This document shows positions 1-9,565 of a DNA stretch of 64,000 nt, piece after piece. How positions within the stretch are numbered: position 1 is the first letter of the stretch; each line of letters starts with the position of its first letter. This DNA comes from Azospirillaceae bacterium (lineage in GTDB: Bacteria; Pseudomonadota; Alphaproteobacteria; Azospirillales; Azospirillaceae). The position numbers and the translations under genes are program-made. The notes under the pieces were generated by a model. It saw nothing but the letters and a program-made list of their open reading frames with translations, was not told where the DNA came from and ran no database searches. The stretch covers positions 682,001 to 746,000 of the forward strand of contig JAPWJW010000005.1 in the NCBI GenBank assembly GCA_028283825.1, in the 5' to 3' direction.

Positions 1-1717
1 AGGCCGCCAGCAGCTCCACCCGCCGGGCGGCGCGCCGTGCGGCATCCGCCGTTCCCCGCTGGTCCAGCGCCGACAGCATCTGTTCGGCGCGCCCCAGGAA
101 TTCGTGGGGCAGCGACAGGTGGAACCACAGCGGCGCGCTGACCACGATCAGGTCCAGACCCAAATCCAGGTCACCCTGGTCACCCACCACCCAGTCCAGG
201 GCGGCGCGGACATCGGCGATGCGGCGGCTGTGCTGGGCCAGCCATTCCCGCGGGGCCTGGCCCTCCCAGGCCCGCTGCATGTCAGCGAAAAGGGACAGCA
301 GGTGGCGGGCATGGGCGGCGCGGGCCGGCGCGTCGTCGCCATCCTCGATCAGGCGCTCATGGCCATAGTGGCGGGTGGTGTCCAGCAGGCGATAGCGCAA
401 ACCGTCCGGCTCACGCACGCTGGCCACCAGCGACTTGGCCACCAGTTCCGCCAGGGTTTCCAGCACCATGCCTTCACGGCCGCCGGCCACGCCATGGGCG
501 TCCCGGGCGTCGAAGCTGGCGCGGAATACCGACAGGCGGGCCAGCAGCCGCCGCTCCTCCGCCGTCAGCAGGCCGTAGCTCCAGTCCAGGGCGGCCCGCA
601 GGGTGCGGTGGCGGGGCAGGGCCGTGCGTCGGCCCCGGGTCAGCAGATCCAGGCTGTCCTGAAGGCGCCGCGCCAGTTCCGGCGGGTCCATCAGGTCGAT
701 GCGCGCGGCGGCCAGTTCGATGGCCAGGGGAATGCCGTCCAGGCGTCGGCAGATTTCCGCCACCGCCACCGCGTCGCCGTCATCCATGGCGAAGTCGGCA
801 TGGACGGCGCGGGCCCGGTCGTGGAACAGGGCAGCCGCCGGATAGGCTAGCACGCCGGCCGCATCGCGGCATTCCTCCGGCGGAACGGGCAGGGCCGGCA
901 GGCGATGCACCCATTCCCCCACGGCGCGCAGGGGTTCGCGGCTGGTCGCCAGGATCAGCAGCGACGGCACGGCGGCCAGCAACTGTTCGGCCAGCGCCGC
1001 CGCCGCATCGACCAGATGTTCGCAATTGTCCAGCAGCAGCAGGGTGGGGGCCGCCGCCAGGTCGGCGATGACGGCGCCCAGGCGGTCCGTTCCGGCACCG
1101 GGCAGGCCCAGGGCCACGGCCACCGTGCCCTCCGCCAGGACGGGATCGGCAATGGGGGCGAAATCGACGAACCGCACGCGCACGCCGTGGTTCCCGGTAA
1201 AGTCGGTGGCGGTTGCCAGGGCCACCGTGGTCTTGCCCATGCCGCCGGGGCCCGCCAGCGTCAGGAAGCGGCGCTGGGGCAACTCATCAACCAGGGTCCG
1301 GACGATGGCGGTGCGCCCGACCAGCGGCACCAGGGGACTAAGGGGGGCCGCGGTGTCCATTGCCGGCGACGGTGCCGTGGGGACGGCGACCGGCGCGTCC
1401 GGCAGGCTGCGCACCACGGGCAAGGTCAGGCGATAGCCGCGCCCGGCCTCATTCACGATCAGGCGGTCGTCGCCCAGCGCCTTGCGCAGGCCCGACAGGT
1501 GGACGCGCACGGCACTTTCATCGATCACCTGGCCGGGCCAGACCTCGGCCAGCAGGCGGTCGCGGGTCACCAGTTCGCCGCCGGCGCCGGCCAGCACCGC
1601 CAGCAGGTTGGCGGCCCGGCCGCCCAGCTTCACCGGCTGGCCGTCACGGCAGAGGGTCAGGTGCGGCAGGTCCAGGGTGAAGCCGCCGAAGGCCAGGCGT
1701 ACGCTCCGCTCGGTCAT
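1..1717 (-). CDS. Winged-helix transcriptional regulator with AAA/NB-ARC-like ATPase domain (partial, 3' end outside window)
   Basis: About 572 residues are visible before the reading frame leaves the window. The N-terminal 100 residues are a Trans_reg_C/OmpR-type winged helix (LLAEVWPG and SAVRVHLSGLRKALGDD recognition region, ending GRGYRLTLP). A P-loop follows near residue 145 (GPGGMGKTTVA) with a Walker B-like LLLLDNCEHL and the ATSREPLR sensor, so this is a CadC/AfsR-like regulator fused to a STAND-type ATPase, probably with a helical repeat C-terminus. The ATG overlaps the stop of the upstream efflux gene by 4 bp (ATGA), so it is translationally coupled to the EmrAB-like operon and probably controls it. 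The effector is unknown. Confidence 0.85.
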   Translation of the reverse strand, partial: MTERSVRLAFGGFTLDLPHLTLCRDGQPVKLGGRAANLLAVLAGAGGELVTRDRLLAEVWPGQVIDESAVRVHLSGLRKALGDDRLIVNEAGRGYRLTLPVVRSLPDAPVAVPTAPSPAMDTAAPLSPLVPLVGRTAIVRTLVDELPQRRFLTLAGPGGMGKTTVALATATDFTGNHGVRVRFVDFAPIADPVLAEGTVAVALGLPGAGTDRLGAVIADLAAAPTLLLLDNCEHLVDAAAALAEQLLAAVPSLLILATSREPLRAVGEWVHRLPALPVPPEECRDAAGVLAYPAAALFHDRARAVHADFAMDDGDAVAVAEICRRLDGIPLAIELAAARIDLMDPPELARRLQDSLDLLTRGRRTALPRHRTLRAALDWSYGLLTAEERRLLARLSVFRASFDARDAHGVAGGREGMVLETLAELVAKSLVASVREPDGLRYRLLDTTRHYGHERLIEDGDDAPARAAHARHLLSLFADMQRAWEGQAPREWLAQHSRRIADVRAALDWVVGDQGDLDLGLDLIVVSAPLWFHLSLPHEFLGRAEQMLSALDQRGTADAARRAARRVELLAA

Positions 1718-3304
1718 GGGCGGGCCGTCATCCCGGTAGCGGTACTGGCCGGCGGGATGGCGCAGGAGGTGAACTTCAGGGTGGCGACCAGCACCAGGCA
1801 CAACGCCGCCGCCCCCGCCACCACCGTCATGGCGTCGATGAAGGCCAGGACGTAAGCCTGTTTCTGCACCGATTGGGCCAGCAGGGCCACGGCGCGCATG
1901 GCCGCGTTCCCCGGCGACTGGGCCGCCAGGCCGCCGGCCACCGCCGCCAGATGGTCCTGCACCCCACTGCCGCCCGCCGTGACGTGCAGGCCCAGCAGAT
2001 TGGAGTGTGTTTGTTCCCGCATGCGTATGAACCAGGTCATGAGGGAGGTCCCCATCTCGCCCCCCAACAGGCGGAAAGTATGGATAAAAACGCCGAATGT
2101 CAGCACCTGTGACGGCACGATATGGCGGGTGACGTAGAACAGGAAGGCGGTGAAGCCCAGGCACTGGCCGGTCGCCTGCAGCAATTGGCTGGGGATGAAA
2201 TCGGCGCTGATCCACTCATGCGTCAGGCCGTTCGCCACCATCAGGCAGGCGCCGGCGATGGCGGTGAAACCGATGGCCATGACGCCGCGGGCGTCCAGCC
2301 GTTGCAGGACCAGGCCGACCAGCGGCGCCAGCAGGAACTGGGGTGCCGCCACCCATAGCAGGGCGTCGCCCACGTCCAGGGCGCGATAGCCCTGCACCTG
2401 GGTCAGGAACTGCGGGATGATGAAGGCGGTCGCCAGGGTCTGGAAGCGGTACAGCGCCAGGATGAAGGCCAGGGCCAGCATGGTGGATGAGCTGGCGAAG
2501 TGGAAATCGAAGAACGGCCGCTCGGCCGTCAGTTCGCGCACCACGAACATGACCAGCAGGAAAGCGGCCCCGGCCGCCAGCGCCACCACCAGGCCCGACC
2601 CGAACCAGTCCAGCCGGTCGCCCTGGTCCAGGGCCGTGTAGGCCAGGCTGGCGCCGATGCCCAGATAGGCCAGGCCCGGCGCGTCCACCCGGCTGATCTG
2701 GTCGCGGTTGGGCGGGTCGCGCGGCATGCCCAGAATCACCAGCACCAGCAGGGGCGGCACCAGGAACAGATGCTGCCAATAAATCCACTGCCAGCCCCAA
2801 TGATCGACATAGAACCCCTCCAGCGAGGCCGGCAGGTTCTGCGACAGTTCCAGGCTCATGGCGTAGGCAGCCAGCCCGAACACCTGCCAGGCGGGCTTCA
2901 GGCTGCGCATGACGAAGCCGATGGCCAGCGGTACGAAGGTGCCGGAGCCCAGGCCGGCGATGAATTGCAGCGCCAGCAGGGCGCCCAGGTTGGGCGACAG
3001 CGGCGTCAGCGCGCTGGCCACGCCGCAAGCTGGCCGCCCCCCAGAAGATGACGCGGCGCGGCCCGAAGGCGATGCCCAGCCAGACCGACAGCACCCCCAT
3101 CAGCATCTGCGCCACGGTGGAGGCGGTGCCGATCCAGGCGCCGTCATCCACGCCGGCGTGGACGGCACCCCGGATGTCCGCCAGCCCGAAGGTGGTCAGC
3201 CGGCCATACAGGGTGGAGATGATGGCGCCCAGCAGCACCGCCGCCACGCCGGCCAGCGGGCGGGGCGCCCAGGGGCGGGGGGCGGCAGGGGCGGTCGCGC
3301 TCAC
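1714..3304 (-). pseudogene. DHA2-family (EmrB-like) MFS drug efflux permease, frameshifted as sequenced
   Basis: The N-terminal part (GTG at 3304) and the C-terminal part (to the TGA at 1714) are in different frames but join into one 14-helix DHA2 transporter of about 529 residues. The first frame runs through GPRRVIFWG; the second continues with CGVASALTPLSPNLGALL. The break lies at a run of six C (plus strand, 3037-3042); removing one base restores the frame. The family exports drugs and other hydrophobic compounds by proton antiport with a membrane fusion protein, here the gene directly upstream (GTGA overlap). A sequencing error is as likely as a real mutation, because both halves are otherwise well conserved. 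Confidence 0.85.
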
Positions 3305-4380
3305 TGGTCCCCCGTGTCGATGCGGGCCCGCACCGATAGGCCGGGGCGCAGGCGGTCCAGCAGCGGCTGGCCCGGATCCAGGCGGATCTTCACCGGCACG
3401 CGCTGCACCACCTTGGTGAAGTTGCCGGTGGCGTTGTCCGGCGGCAGCAGGGCGAATTGCGCACCCGAGGCGGGGGCCAGCGCCTCGACATGCCCGGTTA
3501 GTTTCTGGCCGGGGAAGGTGTCGACCTCCACCCGGGCGGGCTGCCCAGGTTGCACGTGGGTCAACTGGGTTTCCTTATAGTTGGCCACCACCCAGACGCC
3601 GGGCAGCGGCACCACGGCGATGACCTGGGTGCCGGGGGAGACCAGCTGACCCGGCCGCACCTGGCGTTCGCCCACCTCGCCATCCGCCGGGGCGGTGATG
3701 CGGGTATAGCCCAGGTTCAGGCGCGCCTGGTCCAGCTGCGCCTTCTGGGCGGCCAGTGCGGCCTCCAACTGGCGCTGCTGCGTGGCCAGCACCTGGATCT
3801 GCTGGCGTTGCGCCTCGGCCTGGGCGCGGGCCTGGGCCAGCAGGGCGACGGTCCGCGCCTCATTGGCGTCGGCCTCCTCCACCGCCTGCTGGGCGCTGGC
3901 GCCCTTGCCGATCAGGGCGTGCTGGCGGGTGGCTTCCAGGTGATAGCGGCGCAGGTCGGCGGCATCGGCGGCGATGGCAGCGTCGGCCGCCGCCACCGTG
4001 GCCCGCTGCAAGGCCTGCTGGCTCTGGTTATTGGCGATGGCGGCCTCCGCCGCGGCCACGTTGGCCACCGCCTGGTCCAGCGCCGCGCGGTAGTCGGCCT
4101 CGTCGATCTGGACCAGGACCTGGCCGACGCGGACGCGGGCGAAGTCATCCACCGGCACGGCCCGCACGTAGCCGCCCACCTTGGCGGCCAGCGGCGTCAC
4201 GTCGGCGCGGGTATAGGCGTCATCCGTGGCCTGCCAGCGCCCGCCGCTGACCCAGGCGTCCCACCGGGTGGTAATGGTGACAACGATGCCGCCCGCAAGG
4301 CTCAACGCCAGCAAGGGCACGCCCACCCGCCGCCAGAGGGGAAGCGCGGGAGGCGGGGCGGGAAGGGTGGTGTCCGACAT
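3301..4380 (-). CDS. HlyD/EmrA-family membrane fusion protein of multidrug efflux
   Basis: A 359-residue periplasmic adaptor. One N-terminal transmembrane helix (LLALSLAGGIVVTIT) is followed by the first half of a biotinyl-lipoyl fold (AAKVGGYVRAVPVDDFARV), a long Ala/Gln-rich coiled-coil hairpin (about residues 95-205) and the second lipoyl half plus beta-barrel (TRITAPADGEVGERQVRPG). This order is diagnostic for EmrA. It bridges the DHA2 permease encoded next to an outer-membrane channel. The ATG at 4380 is chosen; a TTG at 4401 would add seven residues. An inverted repeat GGTCT-N8-AGACC at 4463-4480 upstream is a possible operator. The gene leads the three-gene efflux operon. Confidence 0.88.
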   Translation of the reverse strand: MSDTTLPAPPPALPLWRRVGVPLLALSLAGGIVVTITTRWDAWVSGGRWQATDDAYTRADVTPLAAKVGGYVRAVPVDDFARVRVGQVLVQIDEADYRAALDQAVANVAAAEAAIANNQSQQALQRATVAAADAAIAADAADLRRYHLEATRQHALIGKGASAQQAVEEADANEARTVALLAQARAQAEAQRQQIQVLATQQRQLEAALAAQKAQLDQARLNLGYTRITAPADGEVGERQVRPGQLVSPGTQVIAVVPLPGVWVVANYKETQLTHVQPGQPARVEVDTFPGQKLTGHVEALAPASGAQFALLPPDNATGNFTKVVQRVPVKIRLDPGQPLLDRLRPGLSVRARIDTGDQ

Positions 4381-4529
4381 GCGTTTGGGGTCCGGCGGCA
4401 AAGGGGGCGGCGGGGCCTGTGCGCCACCTACCGCACCCCATCATGGCGCGCCGTTCCCGGTTGGTCTTGACGATCAGACCTGTGATTTGAACAAACGGTA
4501 CCGTGACTTGTATCCGGCGGCCCTGCGGA

Positions 4530-4904
4530 TCAGTATTTCGCGGCCCAGAAGGCCAGGACGACCGTGTTGATGGCCGCGGGACCGGTGGGGCGCGGACCAC
4601 CGTCCTGGCCGCCGATGACATACCCCTGCAGCGCGGGGTCGGTGAGGGGAATCTTCACGACGGTGGAGGGGGCGTAGTCACCCTGGAGCATATAGGACAT
4701 CTGCACGCTGACCGTGGCTTCGGCGTTGCCGGTCTTGAACTGGATCTGGCCAGCCAGCGTATTGTTGCTGTTGGCGGTGCTGGTCCAGGTCTGTTTCCCG
4801 GCAGGGCTTTCGACGACGATCTGCTGGACCCAGCCGGCGGAAAAGAAGCCATCGATATGGATGTTGGTGTTGGCGGGCACGGTGAAGGTGGCGGTGTTGA
4901 ACAT
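4530..4904 (-). CDS. Small beta-rich protein resembling LecB/PA-IIL-type lectins, calcium loop degenerate
   Basis: 124 residues with no signal peptide. The ATG at 4904 follows a good GGAGAG site; an upstream GTG/ATG frame extension is unlikely. The chain begins MFNTATFTVPANT and ends with VIGGQDGG then INTVVLAFWAAKY. From memory this parallels the PA-IIL lectin fold (FTLPANT near the N-terminus; GSEDGTDNDYND then VVVINWPLG at the C-terminus). The Asp/Asn-rich calcium loop of the lectins is here replaced by QDGGPRPTGPAAIN, so calcium-dependent fucose or mannose binding is doubtful. The call rests on motif similarity and the beta-sandwich-like pattern. It is a single-gene unit facing rraA. Confidence 0.5.
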   Translation of the reverse strand: MFNTATFTVPANTNIHIDGFFSAGWVQQIVVESPAGKQTWTSTANSNNTLAGQIQFKTGNAEATVSVQMSYMLQGDYAPSTVVKIPLTDPALQGYVIGGQDGGPRPTGPAAINTVVLAFWAAKY

Positions 4905-5116
4905 GCGTCTCTCCAAAGGTAGGCGATTGGGGGTGGAAGAGCGCCACAACTTATGCGCGTCATTCCTGCGCGCACCAGTGGTATTCCTTTTTGCGGGAGA
5001 TTTGTAGGTCTAATTTTACCGATAGGTTGTGTTTTGTGGCCGGCCTATCCCACGGGGGCGCTGTCCTGACGATGCGAAGACGGTAGGATGAGGGCTCTCA
5101 AGCAAAGGGGACGGCC

Positions 5117-5593
5117 ATGACCCATCGCACCGCCGACCTGGTCGACGCCTATGAGGACAGCCTGCAAAGCTGTGAGGTCCAGTTCCACAGCTTCGGTGCG
5201 CGCCACGCCTTCCACGGCCCCATCCGCACGGTGCGCTGTCATGAGGACAACGCCCTGCTGAAACACACACTGTCGGAGGCGGGTGAGGGCGCCGTGCTGG
5301 TGGTGGATGGCCACGGCTCGCTGCGCACCGCCCTGGTGGGCGACATCATCGCCGGCCTGGCCTACAAGCACGGTTGGGCCGGCCTGGTGCTGTGGGGGGC
5401 GGTGCGCGACAGCGTGGCCCTCAGCCACATCGACATCGGCATCAAGGCGCTGGGCACCAACCCGAAGAAAAGCACCAAGACCGGCGCCGGCCAGGCGGAC
5501 GTGCCCGTGACCTTCGGCGGCGCCCAGTTCATCCCCGGCGCCTGGCTTTACGCGGATGAGGACGGCATCGTCGTCAGCGCCACGCGGCTTTAG
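5117..5593 (+). CDS. rraA: RraA family protein (regulator of RNase E activity / aldolase-fold)
   Basis: 158 residues, the full length of RraA. Recognisable segments are ADLVDAYED at the N-terminus, [59 protein letters not shown] and the C-terminal [14 protein letters not shown]. In E. coli RraA binds RNase E and damps its activity; related proteins are 4-hydroxy-4-methyl-2-oxoglutarate aldolases. The fold keeps the GAVRD element that in aldolases holds the metal and substrate, so enzyme activity cannot be excluded. A good AAAGGGGAC site precedes the ATG. The stop overlaps the convergent pirin gene by 4 bp. Confidence 0.9.
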   Translation: MTHRTADLVDAYEDSLQSCEVQFHSFGARHAFHGPIRTVRCHEDNALLKHTLSEAGEGAVLVVDGHGSLRTALVGDIIAGLAYKHGWAGLVLWGAVRDSVALSHIDIGIKALGTNPKKSTKTGAGQADVPVTFGGAQFIPGAWLYADEDGIVVSATRL

Positions 5594-6454
5594 CCAGGTA
5601 AGGGAACGAATTCCTTGTCGTCCAGGTCGGGCAGCTTCATGCGGCCGGCGCGCCAGTCGGCCTTGGCTTGCTCGATCCGCTCCTTGCGGCTGGAGACGAA
5701 GTTCCAGTCGATGAACCGCTCGCCCAGCGGCTCCCCGCCCAGCAGCATGACCACCGCCGGCGTCACGGCGGTGAAGATCACCGGTTGGCCGGGCGTGAAC
5801 ACCAGCATGTGGCCGGCCTCCACCGTCCGCCCGTCCACCTCCACCGATCCGGTGGCGATATAAGCCGCGCGCTCCGGATATTCCGCCGGCAACTGCGCCT
5901 TGGTGCCCGGTTGCAAAATCCAGTGGACGTAGAACATGGGGGAATGGGTCTTGACCCCGGCCTTGGCGCCGAAGGCCTCACCCGCCACCAGGCGGGCCCA
6001 CAGGCCGCCATGCTCATAGGTCGGCAGGGTTCTCCACACCGTAATGGTGGAAGGCGGGGTCGGTCTCCTCATCCGCCTCCGGCAGGGCCACCCAGGCCTG
6101 GATGCCGTGCATGGGGCCGCCCTCGGCCCGCGCCTTCTCGAACCGTTCGGAATGGGTGATGCCGCGGCCGGCCGTCATCCAGTTGACCTCGCCCGGGCGG
6201 ATGGCTTGTTCGGATCCCACGCTGTCGCGGTGCATGATCTCACCCGCGAACAGATAGGTGACGGTGGACAGGCCGATGTGCGGGTGCGGGCGCACGTCGC
6301 GTTCGGCCGGGATGCCCTGGGGGAAATCCACCGGGCCCATATGGTCGAAGAAGACGAAGGGGCCGACATGGCGGCGCTGGGCCACCGGCAGGATGCGCCC
6401 GACCTCGAACCCGCCCAAATCGCGCCGCCGCTGGTCGATGACCAGTTCGATCAT
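5590..6454 (-). pseudogene. Pirin family protein (bicupin), frameshifted as sequenced
   Basis: Two out-of-frame pieces form one pirin of about 287 residues. The N-terminal cupin contains the metal-site block [13 protein letters not shown], then [17 protein letters not shown] and [11 protein letters not shown]. The C-terminal cupin contains AGVKTHSPMFYVHW and VFTPGQPV. The first frame stops at [11 protein letters not shown], the second resumes [20 protein letters not shown]. The break is at GGG (plus strand, 6027-6029); deleting one base gives an uninterrupted [13 protein letters not shown]. Pirins are iron-binding cupins, some with quercetinase activity, others acting as redox-responsive cofactors. 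Start ATG 6454 follows a GGGGGG stretch. Probably intact in the organism. Confidence 0.88.
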
Positions 6455-6537
6455 GATGCCCCCCAATGCTTGCCGTGGCCGAGGATGATGCCAGGGCGCC
6501 CGGGCGCGTTCAACCAGCGCCCATCGGACGCCACGAC

Positions 6538-6852
6538 TTACAGCAGGTGGCGCAAGCAGGCGGTGGCGGCCACGCCGACGATGACGGTGGGCAGCATGGA
6601 GAAACGGCAGGCCATGGCGATGGTCACCGCTAGGCCAAACAGGTCGGCCGGCCGGGTGGTGGTGAAAGCGGGCGCGATGACGGAGATCAGCACGGCACCC
6701 GGCACCGCCTCCAGCACGGCGGTGGCGCGGGGGCTGAGCGTGCGGTTGCGCAAGACCAGATAGCCGGTGACGCGGGTGCCGTAGGTCACCGCCATCATGG
6801 CCAGGATGGTCAGCAGGGCGGGCACGTCCAGCGCGAAATAGCGTTCCAGCAT
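6538..6852 (-). CDS. azlD: AzlD family small subunit of branched-chain amino acid exporter
   Basis: 104 residues and about four transmembrane helices, with the family signature [14 protein letters not shown] near the N-terminus and an [13 protein letters not shown] segment in the middle. AzlD is the small partner of AzlC in export of branched-chain amino acids. The azlC stop and this ATG share a base (TGATG), so the two are translationally coupled; a GTG 3 bp earlier is an alternative start. Confidence 0.9.
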   Translation of the reverse strand: MLERYFALDVPALLTILAMMAVTYGTRVTGYLVLRNRTLSPRATAVLEAVPGAVLISVIAPAFTTTRPADLFGLAVTIAMACRFSMLPTVIVGVAATACLRHLL

Positions 6853-7622
6853 CACGCGGTCCCTGTCGTTTCGTGACCGGCCACGACGTAGGCGACCACC
6901 AGGCCCGCCAGGGTGCCAGCCGGCACGTACCAGGCCCCCGGCACCGCCAGGTGCGTCACGGCGGCCACGCCCAGGCTAACCGGCCAGGGCAGGGCGCGGC
7001 GCCACCCCTTCCACATGCCGCGCACCAGCACCAGGAAGACGGCGGTGAAGGCCATGTCGAAGCCATAGGCCTGCGGGTCGCCCAGCACCGGCCCCACGCA
7101 CGCGCCCAGTACCGTCATCGCCACCCAGGCGATGTAGAGGGAGACGGCGAGGCCGGCGTAGTAGGGGGCGCTGATGCCCCTGCGGCCGCTGGCGGCCACG
7201 CGACGTCGGGCGTCCGCCATGCCCAGGGCCCAGGTCTCGTCCGCCATGGTGAACAGGGCCAGTGCCGCCTGCCAGGGCCGCAGGTGGCGGATGTGGGGGG
7301 CGAAGGCGGCACCCATCAGCAGGTGGCGGCAATTGACCAGCAGGGTCATGCCGGCGATCAGGGCGATCTGCGGCGGGCTGTGCCACAGCTCGATGGCCAC
7401 GAACTCCGACCCGCCGGCGAAGTTCAGGCCGCACATCATCGCCACTTCCAGCGGGCTCAGGCCCTTCATCGCGGCCTGCGAGCCCAGCACCAGGGCGAAG
7501 GGCGTGCAGCCCAGCAGGACCGGCATCATGGCGGCCACCCCCCGGCGGAATTCACGCGCCACCCCGGGCTTCGGCGCCGTGTCCTCCGGTGTCGCATCGT
7601 CAGGCAGGCAGGTGGCGGTCAT
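6852..7622 (-). CDS. azlC: AzlC family large subunit of branched-chain amino acid exporter
   Basis: 256 residues. The AzlC signature is clear: [56 protein letters not shown] and [12 protein letters not shown]. It is a polytopic inner-membrane protein that with AzlD exports branched-chain amino acids or related analogues. The reading frame extends far upstream without homology, so the ATG at 7622 is chosen, just before the Thr/Pro-rich cytoplasmic tail. Its start region faces the divergent MaoC gene over about 150 bp, which should hold both promoters. Confidence 0.9.
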   Translation of the reverse strand: MTATCLPDDATPEDTAPKPGVAREFRRGVAAMMPVLLGCTPFALVLGSQAAMKGLSPLEVAMMCGLNFAGGSEFVAIELWHSPPQIALIAGMTLLVNCRHLLMGAAFAPHIRHLRPWQAALALFTMADETWALGMADARRRVAASGRRGISAPYYAGLAVSLYIAWVAMTVLGACVGPVLGDPQAYGFDMAFTAVFLVLVRGMWKGWRRALPWPVSLGVAAVTHLAVPGAWYVPAGTLAGLVVAYVVAGHETTGTA

Positions 7623-7769
7623 CGGTGCTGTTCCATGGGGCGGGACCGGTTTCACGGGGGCTGTATGGTAGGGGAACTGTGGCCACATGGAATTGCATAG
7701 GCCGTGCCTTAGCCCCGCCAATTTGGCATCCTGTTCCGCACAAACATCCAATACGGGGGGAAATGCCTG

Positions 7770-8216
7770 ATGCTGACGGTGGACATGGCCGAGTTGCCCG
7801 GCCTGGTGGGGCGTGAACTGGGTTGTTCCGACTGGGTGCTGGTGGACCAGGACCGCATCGACCGCTTCGCCGAGGCCACGGGCGATCATCAGTGGATCCA
7901 CGTGGATGTGGAACGCGCCACGCGCGAAATCGGCGGCACCATCGCCCATGGTTTCCTGACCCTGTCGCTGCTGGCGGCGCAGACCTATCAGATCCTGGCG
8001 GTGCGCGACGCCGGCCGGGGTCTGAACTACGGTTTCGACAAGGTGCGTTTCCTGGCGCCGGTGCCGGCCGGGTCGCGGGTGCGGTCGCGCGAGACCCTGG
8101 TGGCAGTGGCGGAAAAGGCCGGCGGCCTGCTGCTGACCCGCTCCGTGGCGGTGGAGATCGAAGGGGGTGAAAAGCCGGCATTGGTCGCCGAATGGCTAAC
8201 GGCGGTCTATCGCTGA
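7770..8216 (+). CDS. MaoC-like (R)-specific enoyl-CoA hydratase / NodN-type dehydratase
   Basis: 148 residues, a single hot-dog domain. The hydratase-2 motif is complete: RFAEATGDHQWIHVD gives the catalytic Asp and His, followed by GGTIAHGFLTLSLLA. The C-terminus shows GLNYGFDKVRFLAPVPAGSRVR, typical of the NodN/MaoC branch. It hydrates trans-2-enoyl-CoA or a related thioester; the exact substrate is open (fatty acid, PHA or ketide metabolism). Monocistronic, divergent from azlC. Confidence 0.87.
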   Translation: MLTVDMAELPGLVGRELGCSDWVLVDQDRIDRFAEATGDHQWIHVDVERATREIGGTIAHGFLTLSLLAAQTYQILAVRDAGRGLNYGFDKVRFLAPVPAGSRVRSRETLVAVAEKAGGLLLTRSVAVEIEGGEKPALVAEWLTAVYR

Positions 8217-8439
8217 TGGCCAAATGGCTGGTGCCGAAATGGACGAAGACTTAGAATATAAACCTTACACGGATGGTTTATGTATTTTAAATAATCGGGA
8301 CTTCTTAAAGGTTCATGGCGCAGTGAAACCTTCCAATCGCCCAATTCCAGCCATATTCGGGGGCTGAACTCCAATCTGTCGCAGGCGGGCACTTCAATCT
8401 GAACGATGACCCGCCCCAATTCAGCAAGGAGGTATTGCC

Positions 8440-8889
8440 ATGAAGACCCGTATTCTGATGAGTGGCGTTGCGCTGGCTTCTCTGTTGGCCGGCGCCGCCT
8501 GCGCCCAGGACACCACCCGCACCACCTACACCACGGCGCAGACCACCACGACCGCGCCGGTGGACAGCACCACGACCACCACCCGCAGCCGCACCACGGT
8601 TGACCAGCAGGCCCTGCCGCCGGCACCGTCGTCGGATGACATGTCGGCGCCGGGCGCCACCACGCGTTCGACCGAAAGCACCTACAGCAACGTCCAGGGC
8701 TCGGACAACGACGCGACCAGCACGTCGAAGAGCACGACGACGACCTATCCGGACGGCAGCAAGGCCAGCCGCAGCCACAGCAAGACCGAGACGCCGGACG
8801 GCGAGACGGTGGAACGCCAGTCGACCCAGACCGACAGCATGGGCAACAGCACCTCGTCCACCGCCACCACGACCACCACGCCCCGTTAA
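8440..8889 (+). CDS. Secreted Ser/Thr-rich low-complexity protein, copy 1
   Basis: 149 residues. A clear Sec signal peptide (MKTRILMSGVALASLLAGAACA, cut after ACA) is followed by a mature chain made almost wholly of Thr, Ser, Asp and Pro, with runs such as TTTTT and repeated TSTS and TTTTTPR. No domain is recognised and the chain is probably disordered. The ribosome site AAGGAGGT is a perfect anti-SD match 6 bp before the ATG, which suggests high expression. A strong terminator follows at 8917. It is paralogous in plan to the next gene: same signal peptide style, same size, same composition. Confidence 0.75.
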   Translation: MKTRILMSGVALASLLAGAACAQDTTRTTYTTAQTTTTAPVDSTTTTTRSRTTVDQQALPPAPSSDDMSAPGATTRSTESTYSNVQGSDNDATSTSKSTTTTYPDGSKASRSHSKTETPDGETVERQSTQTDSMGNSTSSTATTTTTPR

Positions 8890-8916
8890 TTCGGGCCCTG
8901 GTTGGCGAAGTGACAA

Positions 8917-8958
8917 AGGGGCGGAACGCGCCAAAGGGCGGTTCCGCCCCTGTTGTTT
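8917..8958 (+). terminator. Rho-independent terminator after Ser/Thr-rich gene 1
   Basis: Perfect 11-bp stem AGGGGCGGAAC / GTTCCGCCCCT with a 13-nt loop, followed by TGTTGTTT. It separates the two secreted Ser/Thr-rich genes into independent transcription units. Confidence 0.85.
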
Positions 8959-9132
8959 GTGCGGTGCAGAATATTCGGGGGGGATATTTAAAATATCCAG
9001 CCGACCGGAACTTTCAAATGAGGCGCTGGATTGAACGGTCATCCCATGATTGCCGCAATCTTGCGGTTGAATTGGGCGAATGATGGTGAGGCGCCCGTCA
9101 AGGCGACCGCCGGATACCTTATGGAGGATTCC

Positions 9133-9558
9133 ATGCGCACCCGTCTTCTTTTGGGCGGCGTGGCCCTGGCGACCTTGTTGGCCGGTGGTGCCGACGCCAA
9201 AACCGACAACTGGAACGGCCGGCTGAACAACACGACAGTGACCCGTGTCGCCGCCAGCGGCCAGGCTACGCCACAAACCACCCCCAGCACGGCCAGCCCC
9301 AACACCGGCAACCCGGCCCCGGCCACCACGCAGGACACGCAGAACGGCGCCGTCCCCGGCGCCATGGGCGTGACCGATGGCACGGCCACCGGCACCACCC
9401 AGACAACCGGCAGTTCCAGCAGCACCGCCGCCGGCGCGCCCAAGCCCCCGGATGGGGGCGCCAGTCCCAATGGCTCCGCCACCAGTTCCTCAGGCCCGCC
9501 GGCCAGTCCCAGCGGCGGTTCGACCAGTCCGTCGGGTGGCACCACGTCGCCGCGTTAG
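9133..9558 (+). CDS. Secreted Ser/Thr/Pro/Gly-rich low-complexity protein, copy 2
   Basis: 141 residues. The signal peptide MRTRLLLGGVALATLLAGGADA is nearly identical in plan to that of the gene before it. The mature part is rich in Thr, Ser, Pro, Gly and Ala (SPSGGSTSPSGGTTSPR at the C-terminus), with no recognisable fold. The ATG at 9133 follows GGAGG at good spacing; an in-frame ATG 102 bp upstream is not supported by a ribosome site. Both proteins end in a Thr/Ser-Pro-Arg tail. A cell-surface or envelope stress role is possible but not shown. It converges on purU with a 7-bp gap. Confidence 0.72.
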   Translation: MRTRLLLGGVALATLLAGGADAKTDNWNGRLNNTTVTRVAASGQATPQTTPSTASPNTGNPAPATTQDTQNGAVPGAMGVTDGTATGTTQTTGSSSSTAAGAPKPPDGGASPNGSATSSSGPPASPSGGSTSPSGGTTSPR

Positions 9559-9565
9559 GCGGCGC

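Noticed and set aside
7622-7949. N-terminal extension of AzlC to 7949
   Set aside because: The added 109 residues have no AzlC similarity and are antisense to the MaoC gene.
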